Of a stretch of 64,000 nt of DNA, positions 17,654-27,261 are shown piece after piece. The notes beneath the pieces are model-generated. The model was not told where the DNA came from and searched no databases. It saw nothing but the letters and a program-made list of their open reading frames with translations. How positions within the stretch are numbered: the stretch's first letter is position 1; each line of letters begins with the position of its first letter. The position numbers were made by a program, and so were the translations under genes. Source of the DNA: Paraburkholderia sp. (GTDB lineage Bacteria; Pseudomonadota; Gammaproteobacteria; Burkholderiales; Burkholderiaceae); NCBI RefSeq assembly GCF_024281035.1, contig NZ_JAMXLH010000028.1, positions 42,460 to 106,459 of the forward strand. The letters run 5' to 3'.

Positions 17654-18892
17654 TCAGCGCCCGGCCAGCGCAGCGGTCAGCCGGCGAATCGCTTCATCGA
17701 CGGTGGAGCGGGGGCACCCGAGATTGATCCGCATATAGCCGTGCCCCTCGATGCCAAACTTCTGCCCCTTGTCGAGCCACAGCCGGGCCGTGGTCAGCAT
17801 GAATTTATCCAGTGTTTCCGCATCCATGCCAAGTCCGCGGCAATCCATCCAGGCAAGGTAGAGCGAATCGGCGGGCAGTACTTCGATCTTCGAAGTGGCG
17901 CTATTGATCGCGCGCGCGAAATGGGCGTGGTTCTCGCGGAGATAGACCAGCATCGCTTCGAGCCACGGCTCGCCATGCGTATAGGCAGCCTCTGCCGCAA
18001 CCATCCCGAGCATGTTCACCAGCGGGAACATGTTTCTATCGTACTGTCGCAGCAATTCTTCGCGCAGACGCCGGTTGGGCACGAACACATTCGCACTCTG
18101 CAGTCCGGGCAGGTTGAACGTCTTGCTCGGGGCCGTACACGTGATGCTGTTCTGCGCAAACTTCTCGCCCAGCGAGGCGAACGGGATGTGCTGCCTGGCG
18201 GGGTTGATGATCAGGTCCTGATGGATCTCATCGGAGACCACGAGAACGCCGCGCCGCAGGCAGATCTCGCCGATGGTGCGAAGCTCGTCCTCGGTCCACA
18301 CATTTCCGGTCGGATTATGTGGATTACTGAGAATAAATAATTTTGTGTTGTCCCGGATCGCCGCCTCGAAAGTCCGTGCATTGAAGCGGTAACCCGTCTC
18401 GCTGCGCTCAAGCGGTGCGAAGGCCAGATGGCGGCCGTTCATGAGGACATCGTTATGAAAATGGGCGTAGACGGGCGGCTGGATCAGGACCGTGTCGCCA
18501 GGCGCGGAAAACGCCTGTACGGCAGTCTTCAGCGTCGTGATGATGCCGGAGGTCTGAACCACCCATTCCTTGGGGACTTCCCATCCGAAGCGCCTCGCCT
18601 GCCAGCCGACAACGGCATCGACATAGCTGTCCGGCGCTCCGCCGGGATAGCCGAACACACCGTGCTCGACGGCCTCGTGCAGCGCATCGATTACGGGGCG
18701 CGGAGACTTGAAGTCCATATCCGCAACCCACATCGGCAGCGGTTGCGCCGCAGATTCGTCGGCGGCGAGCAGTTTGCCTGCGATCGCCCATTTCATCGAA
18801 TTGGAGTGTTTGCGATCGATCACTTCATCGAAAACGCTGGCGCTGTCATCGAAAGAAGCGTCCTGTCTCCCCATTGCGGAATAAGCTTTCAC
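17654..18892 (-). CDS. PatB/MalY-type C-S lyase (PLP aminotransferase fold)
   Basis: About 412 residues of fold-type I PLP enzymes. Family marks are the N-terminal FDEVIDRKHSNSMKWA, PMWVADMDFKSP, then NPHNPTGNVW, VVSDEIHQDL and the PLP lysine in SKTFNLPGLQ. PatB/MalY cystathionine beta-lyases cleave C-S bonds of cystathionine or cysteine S-conjugates to pyruvate, ammonia and a thiol. The start is uncertain: GTG 18892 has AGGA six bases upstream, while ATG 18874 has no ribosome binding site. It follows the GNAT gene by 50 bp on the same strand and is probably cotranscribed. Confidence 0.85.
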   Translation of the reverse strand: MKAYSAMGRQDASFDDSASVFDEVIDRKHSNSMKWAIAGKLLAADESAAQPLPMWVADMDFKSPRPVIDALHEAVEHGVFGYPGGAPDSYVDAVVGWQARRFGWEVPKEWVVQTSGIITTLKTAVQAFSAPGDTVLIQPPVYAHFHNDVLMNGRHLAFAPLERSETGYRFNARTFEAAIRDNTKLFILSNPHNPTGNVWTEDELRTIGEICLRRGVLVVSDEIHQDLIINPARQHIPFASLGEKFAQNSITCTAPSKTFNLPGLQSANVFVPNRRLREELLRQYDRNMFPLVNMLGMVAAEAAYTHGEPWLEAMLVYLRENHAHFARAINSATSKIEVLPADSLYLAWMDCRGLGMDAETLDKFMLTTARLWLDKGQKFGIEGHGYMRINLGCPRSTVDEAIRRLTAALAGR

Positions 18893-18942
18893 ACTCGATC
18901 CTTGTCGCAGTAGAACGGCACGCTGGCGGCGTCGCGAGTCAG

Positions 18943-19440
18943 CTACAAAATCATCACCATTTCGTGCCACGACATCCCGCCGTGATCCGAGTCGGACGGC
19001 TTGACGTAGTCGTAACCAAGCCGTCGATAAAGCTCGACGTGGCGCTCTTTACACATCAAGTGGATGGTTTTCTTGCCCTGCTCACGCATACGGCTGACGA
19101 ACTTACGCATCAGCAAGGACGCGAGGCCTCTCCCCTGATAAGCCGGGTCGATCACGACCGACATGATTACGACGTTCGGCGCATCGGGATCGTGACCGAC
19201 CAGCTCCTTGAACTGCTCATCGGACATCACGACGTTGTACGCACAACCGCAGTTGATGAATCCGGTCACCCGCCCTTCCAGCTCCATCACAAGGAACCCC
19301 TGCGGGTATTGCCGGATGCGGGTAGCGATCTTTTCTTCGGTCGCTGCTTCGTCGCCCTCGTAGGCCGAGGATTCGATTTCATAGCAGCGCGTGATGTCCG
19401 AGGGAACTGCGTTGCGGAACGTCGGTGTTGGCGTGTTCAT
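18943..19440 (-). CDS. GNAT-family N-acetyltransferase
   Basis: About 165 residues. The acetyl-CoA binding motif is VDPAYQGRGLASLLM preceded by VVIMSVVI, and the C-terminal strand-turn is HVELYRRLGYDYV. Such enzymes acetylate amines of small molecules or proteins; substrate unknown. The start at ATG 19440 (MNTPTPTFRNAV) matches where family members begin; ATG 19464 is possible. First gene of a pair with the PatB-type lyase and divergent from a LysR gene. That suggests thiol or cysteine-conjugate handling: acetylation, then C-S cleavage, under LysR control. This is inference from context. Confidence 0.85.
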   Translation of the reverse strand: MNTPTPTFRNAVPSDITRCYEIESSAYEGDEAATEEKIATRIRQYPQGFLVMELEGRVTGFINCGCAYNVVMSDEQFKELVGHDPDAPNVVIMSVVIDPAYQGRGLASLLMRKFVSRMREQGKKTIHLMCKERHVELYRRLGYDYVKPSDSDHGGMSWHEMVMIL

Positions 19441-19546
19441 CAGGTATCTGCTCGTATCAGCCATTCGCAATGACTTTCTGAGAACCGGATTGTAGGGCGT
19501 TAGTGAGTTGCATATACTGCATTTTCAGCACTTTAAAATGTATGCC

Positions 19547-20473
19547 ATGCACGATCAGCTCAGACGTGTCGACCTCAATCTGCTCGTGGTGTTCGACGCG
19601 CTTTATCGCCACCGGACGGTCGTAGCCGCATCCGACGAATTGGCATTGAGCCCGTCCGCGTTTAGTCACGCCCTCAATCGTCTGCGCAATGCGCTGTCCG
19701 ATGAATTGTTCGTCCGGTACGGGGCCGGAATGCAACCCACTGCCAAGGCAGACCAGATTGCAGATGGCGTACGAGACGCATTGCGATCGCTTGCGGCCAC
19801 GCTAGCCGCCACGGGGCCGTTCGAGCCATTGACGAGCACGATGACCTTCGTATTCGCGGCCACGGACTTCACGGCCTTCGCGTTGCTTCCGAGACTTGCG
19901 GCAATCCTGGAGCAGTCGGCGCCGCGTCTGCGAATCAAGGTTGTCTATTCCACGCACCGGGATTCCGCGGATGATCTGGCTACGGGACGCATCCATTTCG
20001 CGGTTGGTTTTTCCGAACCCGGAAATAGCGATCGCGGGCTCGAATCGCTGGAAAGCTTCACGGACGAATATGTTGTCGTTGCCCGCGAGCATCATCCCCG
20101 GCTCGGTCATACGCTTACGCTCGAACAATATCTGGCGGAGCGCCATGTTGTCGTTACGCCATGGAGCAACGAGGGAAGCGTCATCGACGCCGCGCTCCTC
20201 AGAGCAGGCCACCGACGCGACACGGCCGTTCATCTTCCGAGTTTGATGGCGGCTCCGTTCGTCGTTGCCGGTTCGGATCTGATCATCACGATGCCGAGAC
20301 GCATCGCGGAAGAATATGCGCCCCTTCTGAAATTGCGCATTTATCCCGCACCGTTCGAAGCTCCCGGATATACCTTGAAGGTCACTTATCACAGACGACA
20401 CGCGGACGCGCCAGGACACGCATGGATGCGAGAGCAAATACTCCTGGCGCTTCGTGAGCAAACCGCTCATTAA
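19547..20473 (+). CDS. LysR-family transcriptional regulator
   Basis: About 308 residues. The N-terminal winged helix (RRVDLNLLVVFDALYRHRTV, then SPSAFSHALNRLRNALSDEL) and an effector domain (TFVFAATDFTAFALLPRLAA) are typical of the NodD/LinR-like subgroup. It is divergent from the GNAT-PatB pair, with only about 100 bp between, so it probably controls that pair and itself. The start is ATG 19547 or 19538; neither has a good ribosome binding site. An imperfect repeat, TGCATTTT with AAAATGTA nine bases later, covers the start region and could be its operator. Confidence 0.9.
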   Translation: MHDQLRRVDLNLLVVFDALYRHRTVVAASDELALSPSAFSHALNRLRNALSDELFVRYGAGMQPTAKADQIADGVRDALRSLAATLAATGPFEPLTSTMTFVFAATDFTAFALLPRLAAILEQSAPRLRIKVVYSTHRDSADDLATGRIHFAVGFSEPGNSDRGLESLESFTDEYVVVAREHHPRLGHTLTLEQYLAERHVVVTPWSNEGSVIDAALLRAGHRRDTAVHLPSLMAAPFVVAGSDLIITMPRRIAEEYAPLLKLRIYPAPFEAPGYTLKVTYHRRHADAPGHAWMREQILLALREQTAH

Positions 20474-20520
20474 GCGCGTGAGGCGAACGTTCACGGAAGT
20501 GCCCGGAAATCCGCGAAAAA

Positions 20521-20551
20521 GCAAAAAAAAGCGCCCCGCATTGCGAGACGC
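20521..20551 (-). terminator. Rho-independent terminator of the liu operon
   Basis: On the minus strand GCGTCTCGC, loop AAT, GCGGGGCGC forms a nine-pair stem with two G-T pairs, followed by eight T (20530-20523). It lies 28 bp after the stop of the last liu gene. Confidence 0.8.
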
Positions 20552-20578
20552 CCAGGGGAGAACAGCCTGTTGCTGCGG

Positions 20579-22588
20579 TCAGCTCACTTCGAGCACCAGC
20601 AATTGCGCGCCGTCCGTAACCTGATCGCCCACTGCGTACAACACCTCGGTCACCGTGCCGCCGAACGGCGCGCCAATCGTGTGCTCCATCTTCATCGCTT
20701 CCATGACGACGAGCGGCGTGCCCTTCTCCACCACCGCGCCCGGCTCCACGAGCACCGCAATCACCTTGCCCGGCATGGGCGCCGTGAGGCGCCCTTCTCC
20801 GTGGTCCGAATCGGCGGCATGCGCGAGCAGGTTCTGCCATTCGAACGACATGGCTGTGCCGAGGCAGAACACGTGAAAAACGTCGCCGTCGATAAACACG
20901 CGGCCCGTCACACGCGTATCGCCGATAGTCGTCGCGTATTCGTCAGCACCGCGCCCGCGCGACCACGTATACGCGTCGACGCTGCCTGCGCAGCCTAGCG
21001 TTTGCGCGCCGCCATCCTGCGCAAACGTCGCCGGGAACGTCGTGTCGGTTTCGAGCTCGCGCCAACCGATTGTCTGCTGATAGCCGCCGTTCAGCCGCCA
21101 GTGCACGAGCGATGCCCACGGCGACGCGTCCCGTGTGGATGCGTCTTCGCGGCTGAGCAACGCGGCGCTGGCCAGCGCGAGCGCTTCGCGTACCGGCTTC
21201 TGATGCGCCGCGAAAAGCGCATCGTGATGGCGTTCGATGAGGCCGGTGTCGAGATCGGCAGCGGCGAATGGCGCGCACGTCACGAGCCGGTGCAGGAACT
21301 CGACGTTCGTATGCGGCCCCACCACCTCGCAGGCTTCGAGCGCGCGCTGCATGCGCGCGAGCGCATCTTCGCGCGTCGTGCCGTGCACGATCAGCTTCGC
21401 GATCATCGGATCGTAGAACGGCGTGATCGTGTCGCCTTCGCGCACGCCGCTGTCGATGCGCACTGCCGCGCGCTGTCCGGCCGCCCCAATCGCAAACTCC
21501 ACGCCTTCAGGCATGCGCAGATGCTTGAGCGTGCCCGTGGAAGGCAAGAAACCGCGTGCGGGATTTTCAGCGTAAATACGTGCTTCGAGCGCATGCCCCT
21601 GGACCGCAAGCTGCGACTGTGCGAGCGGCAACGGCTCGCCCGCGGCCACGCGCAATTGCCATTCGACGAGATCGAGCCCCGTGATCATTTCGGTCACCGG
21701 ATGCTCGACCTGCAGGCGCGTATTCATCTCCATGAAATAGAATTCGGCGCCGGTCATGATGAATTCGACCGTGCCCGCGCCCACGTAATGCACCGCGCGC
21801 GCCGCCGCGACGGCGGCTTCGCCCATGGCGCGCCGCACGCTCGCATCGAGCCCCGGCGCAGGCGCTTCCTCGAGCACTTTCTGATGGCGCCGCTGCACCG
21901 AGCAGTCGCGATCGAACAGATACACCGCGCCGCCACGCTTGTCGGCGAACACCTGCACTTCGACGTGACGCGGACGCAGCAGATATTTCTCGATCAGCAC
22001 GCGGTCGTTGCCGAAGCTGCTCGCGGCCTCGCGCTTGCATGACGCGAGCGCCGCGGCGAAGTCCTCGCTGCGCTCGACCACGCGCATGCCCTTGCCGCCG
22101 CCGCCCGCACTCGCCTTGAGCAGCACCGGGTAGCCCATTGCGTCGGCTTCGCGCTGGAGTAGCGCCGCGTCCTGATCGTCGCCGTGATAGCCCGGCACGA
22201 GCGGCACCGAAGCCGCCTGCATCAGCGCTTTGGCGGCCGCCTTCGAGCCCATCGCGGCAATCGCCCCGACCGGCGGTCCGATGAAAACGAGGCCCGCTTC
22301 GTCGCATGCGCGCGCAAAGGCTTCGTTTTCGGAAAGAAATCCATAGCCCGGATGAATCGCCTGCGCGCCCGTTGCGCGCGCTGCGGCGATGATGCGCTCG
22401 ATGCGCAGATAGCTTTGCGCAGCCGCCGCCTCGCCGATATGCACGGCTTCGTCGCACGCGGTGACGTGCTTCGCGTTGGCGTCGGCATCGGAGTAAACGG
22501 CCACGCTCTTGATGCCGAGTTTCCGGCAGGTCGCCGCCACGCGGCACGCAATTTCGCCCCGGTTGGCGATCAGGATCTTGTTGAACAT
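20579..22588 (-). CDS. liuD: Methylcrotonyl-CoA carboxylase, biotin-carrying subunit
   Basis: 669 residues. The biotin carboxylase domain opens with MFNKILIANRGEIACRV, has the ATP loop KASAGGGGKGMRVV and FMEMNTRLQVEHPVTEMITG, and the C-terminal biotinyl domain has the modified lysine in VVMEAMKMEHT. With LiuB it carboxylates 3-methylcrotonyl-CoA to 3-methylglutaconyl-CoA in leucine breakdown. Assignment to the methylcrotonyl enzyme rather than propionyl- or geranyl-CoA carboxylase rests on the complete liu gene order. Last gene of the operon, 36 bp after liuC, followed by a terminator. Confidence 0.93.
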   Translation of the reverse strand: MFNKILIANRGEIACRVAATCRKLGIKSVAVYSDADANAKHVTACDEAVHIGEAAAAQSYLRIERIIAAARATGAQAIHPGYGFLSENEAFARACDEAGLVFIGPPVGAIAAMGSKAAAKALMQAASVPLVPGYHGDDQDAALLQREADAMGYPVLLKASAGGGGKGMRVVERSEDFAAALASCKREAASSFGNDRVLIEKYLLRPRHVEVQVFADKRGGAVYLFDRDCSVQRRHQKVLEEAPAPGLDASVRRAMGEAAVAAARAVHYVGAGTVEFIMTGAEFYFMEMNTRLQVEHPVTEMITGLDLVEWQLRVAAGEPLPLAQSQLAVQGHALEARIYAENPARGFLPSTGTLKHLRMPEGVEFAIGAAGQRAAVRIDSGVREGDTITPFYDPMIAKLIVHGTTREDALARMQRALEACEVVGPHTNVEFLHRLVTCAPFAAADLDTGLIERHHDALFAAHQKPVREALALASAALLSREDASTRDASPWASLVHWRLNGGYQQTIGWRELETDTTFPATFAQDGGAQTLGCAGSVDAYTWSRGRGADEYATTIGDTRVTGRVFIDGDVFHVFCLGTAMSFEWQNLLAHAADSDHGEGRLTAPMPGKVIAVLVEPGAVVEKGTPLVVMEAMKMEHTIGAPFGGTVTEVLYAVGDQVTDGAQLLVLEVS

Positions 22589-22624
22589 ATGTGATCTCGC
22601 TGTCGTTCGTATGAGCCCTGACTC

Positions 22625-23422
22625 TCAGCCGGTGGGCTGGCCGCGCCAGCGCGGCGTGCGCTTTTCAAGGAACGACGAGACGCCTTCGCGCCCTTCGTCG
22701 CTCGCGCGGATGCGCGCGATACGGATGGCCGTGTCCTCGATCAACGCGTCGTCGAGCGGCCGTCCCGCGACATCCTGCACCAGTTGCTTGCACTCGCGCA
22801 CCGCGTTCGGACTGTTTGCCGCGAGCGCCTCGACGATGCGCTGCACGGTGGCGTCGAGCGTGTCGGCGCTCACCGCCTCGCTCACGAGGCCGAGGCGCTG
22901 GGCCGTTGCGCAGTCGAATGCCTCGGCCGTGACGAAATAGCGGCGCGATGCCTGCTCGCCCAGCGCGCGAATCACATACGGCGCGATAGTCGCCGGCATC
23001 AGGCCGAGACGCGCTTCGGAGAGGCAGAAATGGGCGGTCTCGACGGCAACCACGATATCGGCCGCGCAGACGAGCCCCATGCCGCCCGCGTACACGTCGC
23101 CGTGCACGCGCGCGACCACCGGCTTCGGACAGCGATACAGCACCGAGAGCATCTGCGCGAGACGCATGGCATCGGCGCGGTTTTCCTCGTCGGAGTAACC
23201 GGCCATCTTGCGCATCCAGTTCAGATCAGCGCCCGCGCAGAACGCACGGCCGCTGCCCGCCAGCACGATCGCGCGCACGTCGTCGCGCGCGCCGAGCGCC
23301 GTGAATGCGGCGGTAACATCGGCGATCATCGTTTCGTTGAAAGCGTTGCGCACGTCGGGCCGGTTCAGCGTGACCGTCGCGACATGACCGGCGACGTCGA
23401 CCAGCAGCGTTTCGTATTGCAT
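22625..23422 (-). CDS. liuC: Enoyl-CoA hydratase family, probable methylglutaconyl-CoA hydratase
   Basis: 265 residues of the crotonase fold: TVTLNRPDVRNAFNETMIAD, the CoA-binding oxyanion segment VLAGSGRAFCAGADLNWMRK and VHGDVYAGGMGLVCAADIVV. In this operon it is expected to hydrate 3-methylglutaconyl-CoA to HMG-CoA. The start is ATG 23422 with AAGGAGAG seven bases upstream; a TTG at 23428 is less likely. Between liuB and liuD with short gaps. Confidence 0.9.
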   Translation of the reverse strand: MQYETLLVDVAGHVATVTLNRPDVRNAFNETMIADVTAAFTALGARDDVRAIVLAGSGRAFCAGADLNWMRKMAGYSDEENRADAMRLAQMLSVLYRCPKPVVARVHGDVYAGGMGLVCAADIVVAVETAHFCLSEARLGLMPATIAPYVIRALGEQASRRYFVTAEAFDCATAQRLGLVSEAVSADTLDATVQRIVEALAANSPNAVRECKQLVQDVAGRPLDDALIEDTAIRIARIRASDEGREGVSSFLEKRTPRWRGQPTG

Positions 23423-23449
23423 CGTCAAGCTCTCCTTCCCGAGCGACGC

Positions 23450-25057
23450 TTACATGCGGAACACGCCAAAGCGCGTGTCCTCGATAGGCGCGTTCATCGT
23501 CGCGGAAAGCCCCAGACCGAGCACGTCGCGCGTCTGCGCCGGATCGATCACGCCGTCGTCCCACAGCCGCGCGCTCGCATAGTACGGATGCCCCTGGCGT
23601 TCGTACTGGTCGCGGATCGGCTGCTTGAACGCCTCTTCCTCTTCCGCGCTCCAGCTGCCGCCCTTCGCTTCGATACCGTCACGGCGCACCGTCGCGAGCA
23701 CCGACGCAGCCTGCTCGCCGCCCATCACGGAGATGCGCGCATTCGGCCACATCCAGAGAAAGCGCGGCGAATACGCACGGCCGCACATGCCGTAATTGCC
23801 TGCGCCGAACGACCCGCCGATGATCACCGTGAACTTCGGCACCTTCGCGGTCGCCACGGCCGTCACCATCTTCGCCCCGTTGCGTGCGATGCCTTCGTTC
23901 TCGTACTTGCGGCCCACCATGAAGCCCGTGATGTTCTGCAGAAACACGAGCGGGATCTTGCGCTGGCAGCACAGTTCGATGAAGTGCGTGCCCTTGAGCG
24001 CCGACTCCGAAAACAGGATGCCGTTGTTCGCGACGATCCCCACCGGATGGCCCCAGATGTGCGCGAAACCGGTCACGAGCGTCGTGCCGTAGCGCGCCTT
24101 GAATTCGTCGAATGCCGAATCGTCGACGATGCGCGCAATCGCTTCGCGCACGTCGAACGGCTTGCGCGTATCGACAGGAATCACGCCGTACAGGCTCTTC
24201 GCGTCGTAGCGCGGCGGCAGCGGATCGCGCAGCGCGAGAGGCGGCGTCTTCGTGCGATTCAGATTGCCGACGATGCTGCGCGCAATCGCGAGCGCATGCG
24301 CATCGTTCTGTGCGAGATGATCGGCCACGCCGGAAAGGCGCGTGTGCACGTCGCCGCCGCCAAGATCTTCGGCGCTGACTTCTTCGCCGGTCGCCGCCTT
24401 CACGAGCGGCGGGCCGCCCAGGAAAATCGTGCCCTGGTTCTTCACGATGATCGACTCGTCGCTCATGGCAGGCACATATGCGCCGCCCGCCGTGCACGAG
24501 CCCATCACGACCGCGATCTGCTCGATGCCCTGCGCGGAGAGATTCGCCTGGTTATAAAAGATGCGGCCGAAGTGATCGCGATCGGGAAACACGTCGTCCT
24601 GGTTCGGCAGGTTCGCGCCGCCCGAATCGACGAGATACACGCACGGCAAGCGGTTTTCCTGCGCGATTTCCTGTGCCCGGACGTGCTTCTTCACAGTCAC
24701 GGGATAGTACGTTCCGCCCTTCACCGTGGCATCGTTGCAGACGATCACGCACTCCTGGCCCGCGATGCGGCCGATGCCGGTGATGATGCCCGCGCCGGGC
24801 GCTGCATCGTGGTACATGCCGTACGCGGCGAGTTGCGAGAACTCGAGGAACGGCGTGCCCGGATCGAGCAGTTGCGCAATGCGGTCGCGCGGCAGCAGCT
24901 TGCCGCGCGAGAGGTGCTTGTCGCGCGCCGCCTCGCCGCCGCCGAGCGACAGCTTGTGGATCTTCTCGCGCAGGTCCGCGACGACTGCTTCGAGCGCGGC
25001 GGCATTCGCCTTGAAATCGTCCGAGCGCGGATTGAGCTTCGATTCGATGATCGGCAT
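23450..25057 (-). CDS. liuB: Methylcrotonyl-CoA carboxylase, carboxyltransferase subunit
   Basis: 535 residues of the acyl-CoA carboxyltransferase family. Seen are [49 protein letters not shown] and [15 protein letters not shown], which match MccB/LiuB. It transfers the carboxyl group from biotin on LiuD to 3-methylcrotonyl-CoA. The start at 25057 ([15 protein letters not shown]) has AAGGAAG upstream and fits family N-termini. Follows liuA by 31 bp. Confidence 0.94.
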   Translation of the reverse strand: MPIIESKLNPRSDDFKANAAALEAVVADLREKIHKLSLGGGEAARDKHLSRGKLLPRDRIAQLLDPGTPFLEFSQLAAYGMYHDAAPGAGIITGIGRIAGQECVIVCNDATVKGGTYYPVTVKKHVRAQEIAQENRLPCVYLVDSGGANLPNQDDVFPDRDHFGRIFYNQANLSAQGIEQIAVVMGSCTAGGAYVPAMSDESIIVKNQGTIFLGGPPLVKAATGEEVSAEDLGGGDVHTRLSGVADHLAQNDAHALAIARSIVGNLNRTKTPPLALRDPLPPRYDAKSLYGVIPVDTRKPFDVREAIARIVDDSAFDEFKARYGTTLVTGFAHIWGHPVGIVANNGILFSESALKGTHFIELCCQRKIPLVFLQNITGFMVGRKYENEGIARNGAKMVTAVATAKVPKFTVIIGGSFGAGNYGMCGRAYSPRFLWMWPNARISVMGGEQAASVLATVRRDGIEAKGGSWSAEEEEAFKQPIRDQYERQGHPYYASARLWDDGVIDPAQTRDVLGLGLSATMNAPIEDTRFGVFRM

Positions 25058-25088
25058 CGCGTGCTTCCTTTCGTGACGTGCAGCAGGG

Positions 25089-26270
25089 TTACATCGTTTC
25101 AGCAAAAAGCTCGCGGCCAATCAGCATGCGGCGGATCTCGCTTGTGCCCGCACCGATTTCATAGAGCTTCGCGTCGCGCCACAGGCGGCCGACCGGATAC
25201 TCGTTGATATAGCCGTTGCCGCCGAGAATCTGGATCGCTTCGCCTGCCATCCACGTTGCCTTTTCGGCGGTATAGAGAATCACGCCCGCGCAATCCTTGC
25301 GCACCTGGCGCACGTGATCCGTGCCGAGCGTGTCGAGCTGGCGTCCCACGGCGTAGAGATACGCGCGGCACGCCTGGAACGTGGTGTAGAGATCGGCGAC
25401 CTTGCCCTGGATAAGCTGGAATTCGCCGATTGCCTGACCGAACTGCTTGCGGTCGTGAATGTACGGCACGACGGCATCCATGACTGCGGCCATGATGCCG
25501 GTCGGGCCGCCCGCGAGCACGGCGCGCTCGTAATCGAGGCCGCTCATCAGCACCTTCACGCCGCCGTTGAGCTGACCGAGGATGTTCTCTTCGGGCACTT
25601 CGACGTCCTGAAACACCAGTTCGCCCGTGTGCGAGCCGCGCATGCCGAGCTTGTCGAGCTTCTGTGCCACGGAAAAGCCCTTCATGCCTTTCTCGACGAT
25701 GAAGGCCGTGATGCCGCGCGGACCGGCTTGCGGATCGGTCTTTGCGTACACAACGAGCGTGTCGCAGTCGGGGCCGTTGGTGATCCACATCTTGGTGCCG
25801 TTGAGCACGTAACGGTCGCCTTTTTTGTCGGCGCGCAGCTTCATGCTGACGACGTCCGAGCCCGCATTCGGCTCGCTCATGGCGAGTGCGCCGACGTGTT
25901 CGCCCGAGACGAGTTTTGGCAGGTATTTGCGCTTTTGCGCTTCGGTGCCGTTGCGGTGGATCTGGTTCACGCACAGGTTCGAGTGCGCGCCATATGAAAG
26001 ACCGACCGATGCGGACGCACGCGAAATCTCCTCCATCGCAACCATGTGGGCGGTATAGCCCATGCCGGCGCCGCCGTATTCCTCGGAGACGGTCATGCCG
26101 AGAACGCCCAGATCGCCGAACTTGCGCCACAGGTCCATGGGGAACTGGTCGGTGCGATCGATTTCGGCCGCGCGCGGCGCGATTTCCTTTGCCGCGAAGG
26201 TGGCGATGCTGTCGCGCAGCATTTCGACTTCTTCGCCGAGGGGGAACTGCAGTCCGGGTACATTGCTCAT
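25089..26270 (-). CDS. liuA: Isovaleryl-CoA dehydrogenase
   Basis: 393 residues of the acyl-CoA dehydrogenase family: [23 protein letters not shown]-contact [17 protein letters not shown], and the C-terminal [20 protein letters not shown] with [15 protein letters not shown]. The catalytic glutamate of isovaleryl-CoA dehydrogenases lies in the middle helix region around [12 protein letters not shown], and this segment is present, supporting the isovaleryl assignment. It oxidises isovaleryl-CoA to 3-methylcrotonyl-CoA. First gene of the liu operon; GGAGA precedes ATG 26270. Divergent from a TetR gene. Confidence 0.94.
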   Translation of the reverse strand: MSNVPGLQFPLGEEVEMLRDSIATFAAKEIAPRAAEIDRTDQFPMDLWRKFGDLGVLGMTVSEEYGGAGMGYTAHMVAMEEISRASASVGLSYGAHSNLCVNQIHRNGTEAQKRKYLPKLVSGEHVGALAMSEPNAGSDVVSMKLRADKKGDRYVLNGTKMWITNGPDCDTLVVYAKTDPQAGPRGITAFIVEKGMKGFSVAQKLDKLGMRGSHTGELVFQDVEVPEENILGQLNGGVKVLMSGLDYERAVLAGGPTGIMAAVMDAVVPYIHDRKQFGQAIGEFQLIQGKVADLYTTFQACRAYLYAVGRQLDTLGTDHVRQVRKDCAGVILYTAEKATWMAGEAIQILGGNGYINEYPVGRLWRDAKLYEIGAGTSEIRRMLIGRELFAETM

Positions 26271-26333
26271 GAGTGTCTCCTGTATCGATCCGGGCATCCA
26301 GCGTCGCCCCACGGATGCACATTTCACGCCACA

Positions 26334-26373
26334 TTTACGTATGCGTCAATAGGTATAATTGAGTAACGCTCAA
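26334..26373. promoter_or_regulatory. Candidate operators and promoter between liuA and the TetR gene
   Basis: Two inverted repeats lie in the 193-bp divergent space. TTTACGTA/TGCGTCAA (26334-26349) pairs with two mismatches. TTGAG-TAACG-CTCAA (26359-26373) is perfect and has near-symmetric AT flanks. A TATAAT (26354-26359) lies between and reads toward the TetR gene. Binding by the TetR protein is inferred. Confidence 0.45.
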
Positions 26374-26463
26374 ATTTATCTATCCGGGCAAAACGCTTGC
26401 CTGATCCACAAAAATTCATCAATAATTCACCACAATCCCGCCATAAACTGACCGTCACTCAAC

Positions 26464-27213
26464 ATGCTGGCCGCAACCCGAACCGCCCTACCTGCTTCGC
26501 GCCGGCAGCCCGCCGGGCGCAAATCGCAGCAGCGCGTGAAGGAGATCCTTCAAGCGGGCCGCGACGTGTTCTCCGAAAAGGGCTACGAGCGCGCGACCAC
26601 GGCCGAGATCGCGCAGCGGCTCGGCGTATCCGAAGCCACCGTGTTCAGCTACTTTCGCGGCAAGCGCGAACTCTGCGCGCGCGTCATCGGCGACTGGTAT
26701 GACGAATCGATCGAAGCAATCGAGGCGGGACTGCCGCGCGACGGCACCGTGCGGCAACAGTTCGCTTTCATCGTGCGCATGCATCTGCGCCTGATGCTCG
26801 AAAGCGGCACAGGCATCTGCTCACTCGTGCTCTCCGAAGGCCGCACGCGCCATCACGATCTGAGCGAAGCGCTTACCGAAATGCAGCGCCGTTACACCGC
26901 GCCGCTCATGCGCGTGCTCGCGCGCGGCCAGGATAGCGGCCAGATCCGCAACGACATGCCGCTGCGCCTCCTGCGCTCGCTGGTCTTCGGGCCGATGGAG
27001 CATGTCCTCTGGGATGCGACGCTCGGCAACCGGCGCACCGATATCGAAGCCACTGCGCAGCGGCTCATCGACGTGCTGTGGGCCGCCCTTCAGCCGCCCA
27101 ATATCGAACTGGCCGCACTCGCGCAATTCAGCCAGGACGTGGGCGAAGCCATGCGCCGGCTCGAGAGCGAGCGCACGGCGCGCAAGCCGGGCGACACCGC
27201 CACGCCCGGCTAA
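26464..27213 (+). CDS. TetR-family regulator, probable regulator of the liu operon
   Basis: 249 residues. N-terminal helix-turn-helix is clear (QQRVKEILQAGRDVFSEKGY, then TTAEIAQRLGVSEATVFSYF). The rest is an all-helical ligand domain with a long C-terminal tail. Divergent from liuA, it probably represses the liu genes until a leucine-pathway acyl-CoA binds, as LiuQ-type TetR regulators do in other proteobacteria. ATG 26464 is used; a downstream start is possible because the first 18 residues are basic and unstructured. DUF2891 follows by 48 bp. Confidence 0.85.
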   Translation: MLAATRTALPASRRQPAGRKSQQRVKEILQAGRDVFSEKGYERATTAEIAQRLGVSEATVFSYFRGKRELCARVIGDWYDESIEAIEAGLPRDGTVRQQFAFIVRMHLRLMLESGTGICSLVLSEGRTRHHDLSEALTEMQRRYTAPLMRVLARGQDSGQIRNDMPLRLLRSLVFGPMEHVLWDATLGNRRTDIEATAQRLIDVLWAALQPPNIELAALAQFSQDVGEAMRRLESERTARKPGDTATPG

Positions 27214-27261
27214 ATCTGCCGTACGCTGACGGCTGTCCTCCCGCCGCCGCGCACCGCAGCC

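Noticed and set aside
22784..25207. 807-codon plus-strand open frame
   Set aside because: Antisense shadow of liuB and liuC; Arg/His/Ala-rich, no motifs.
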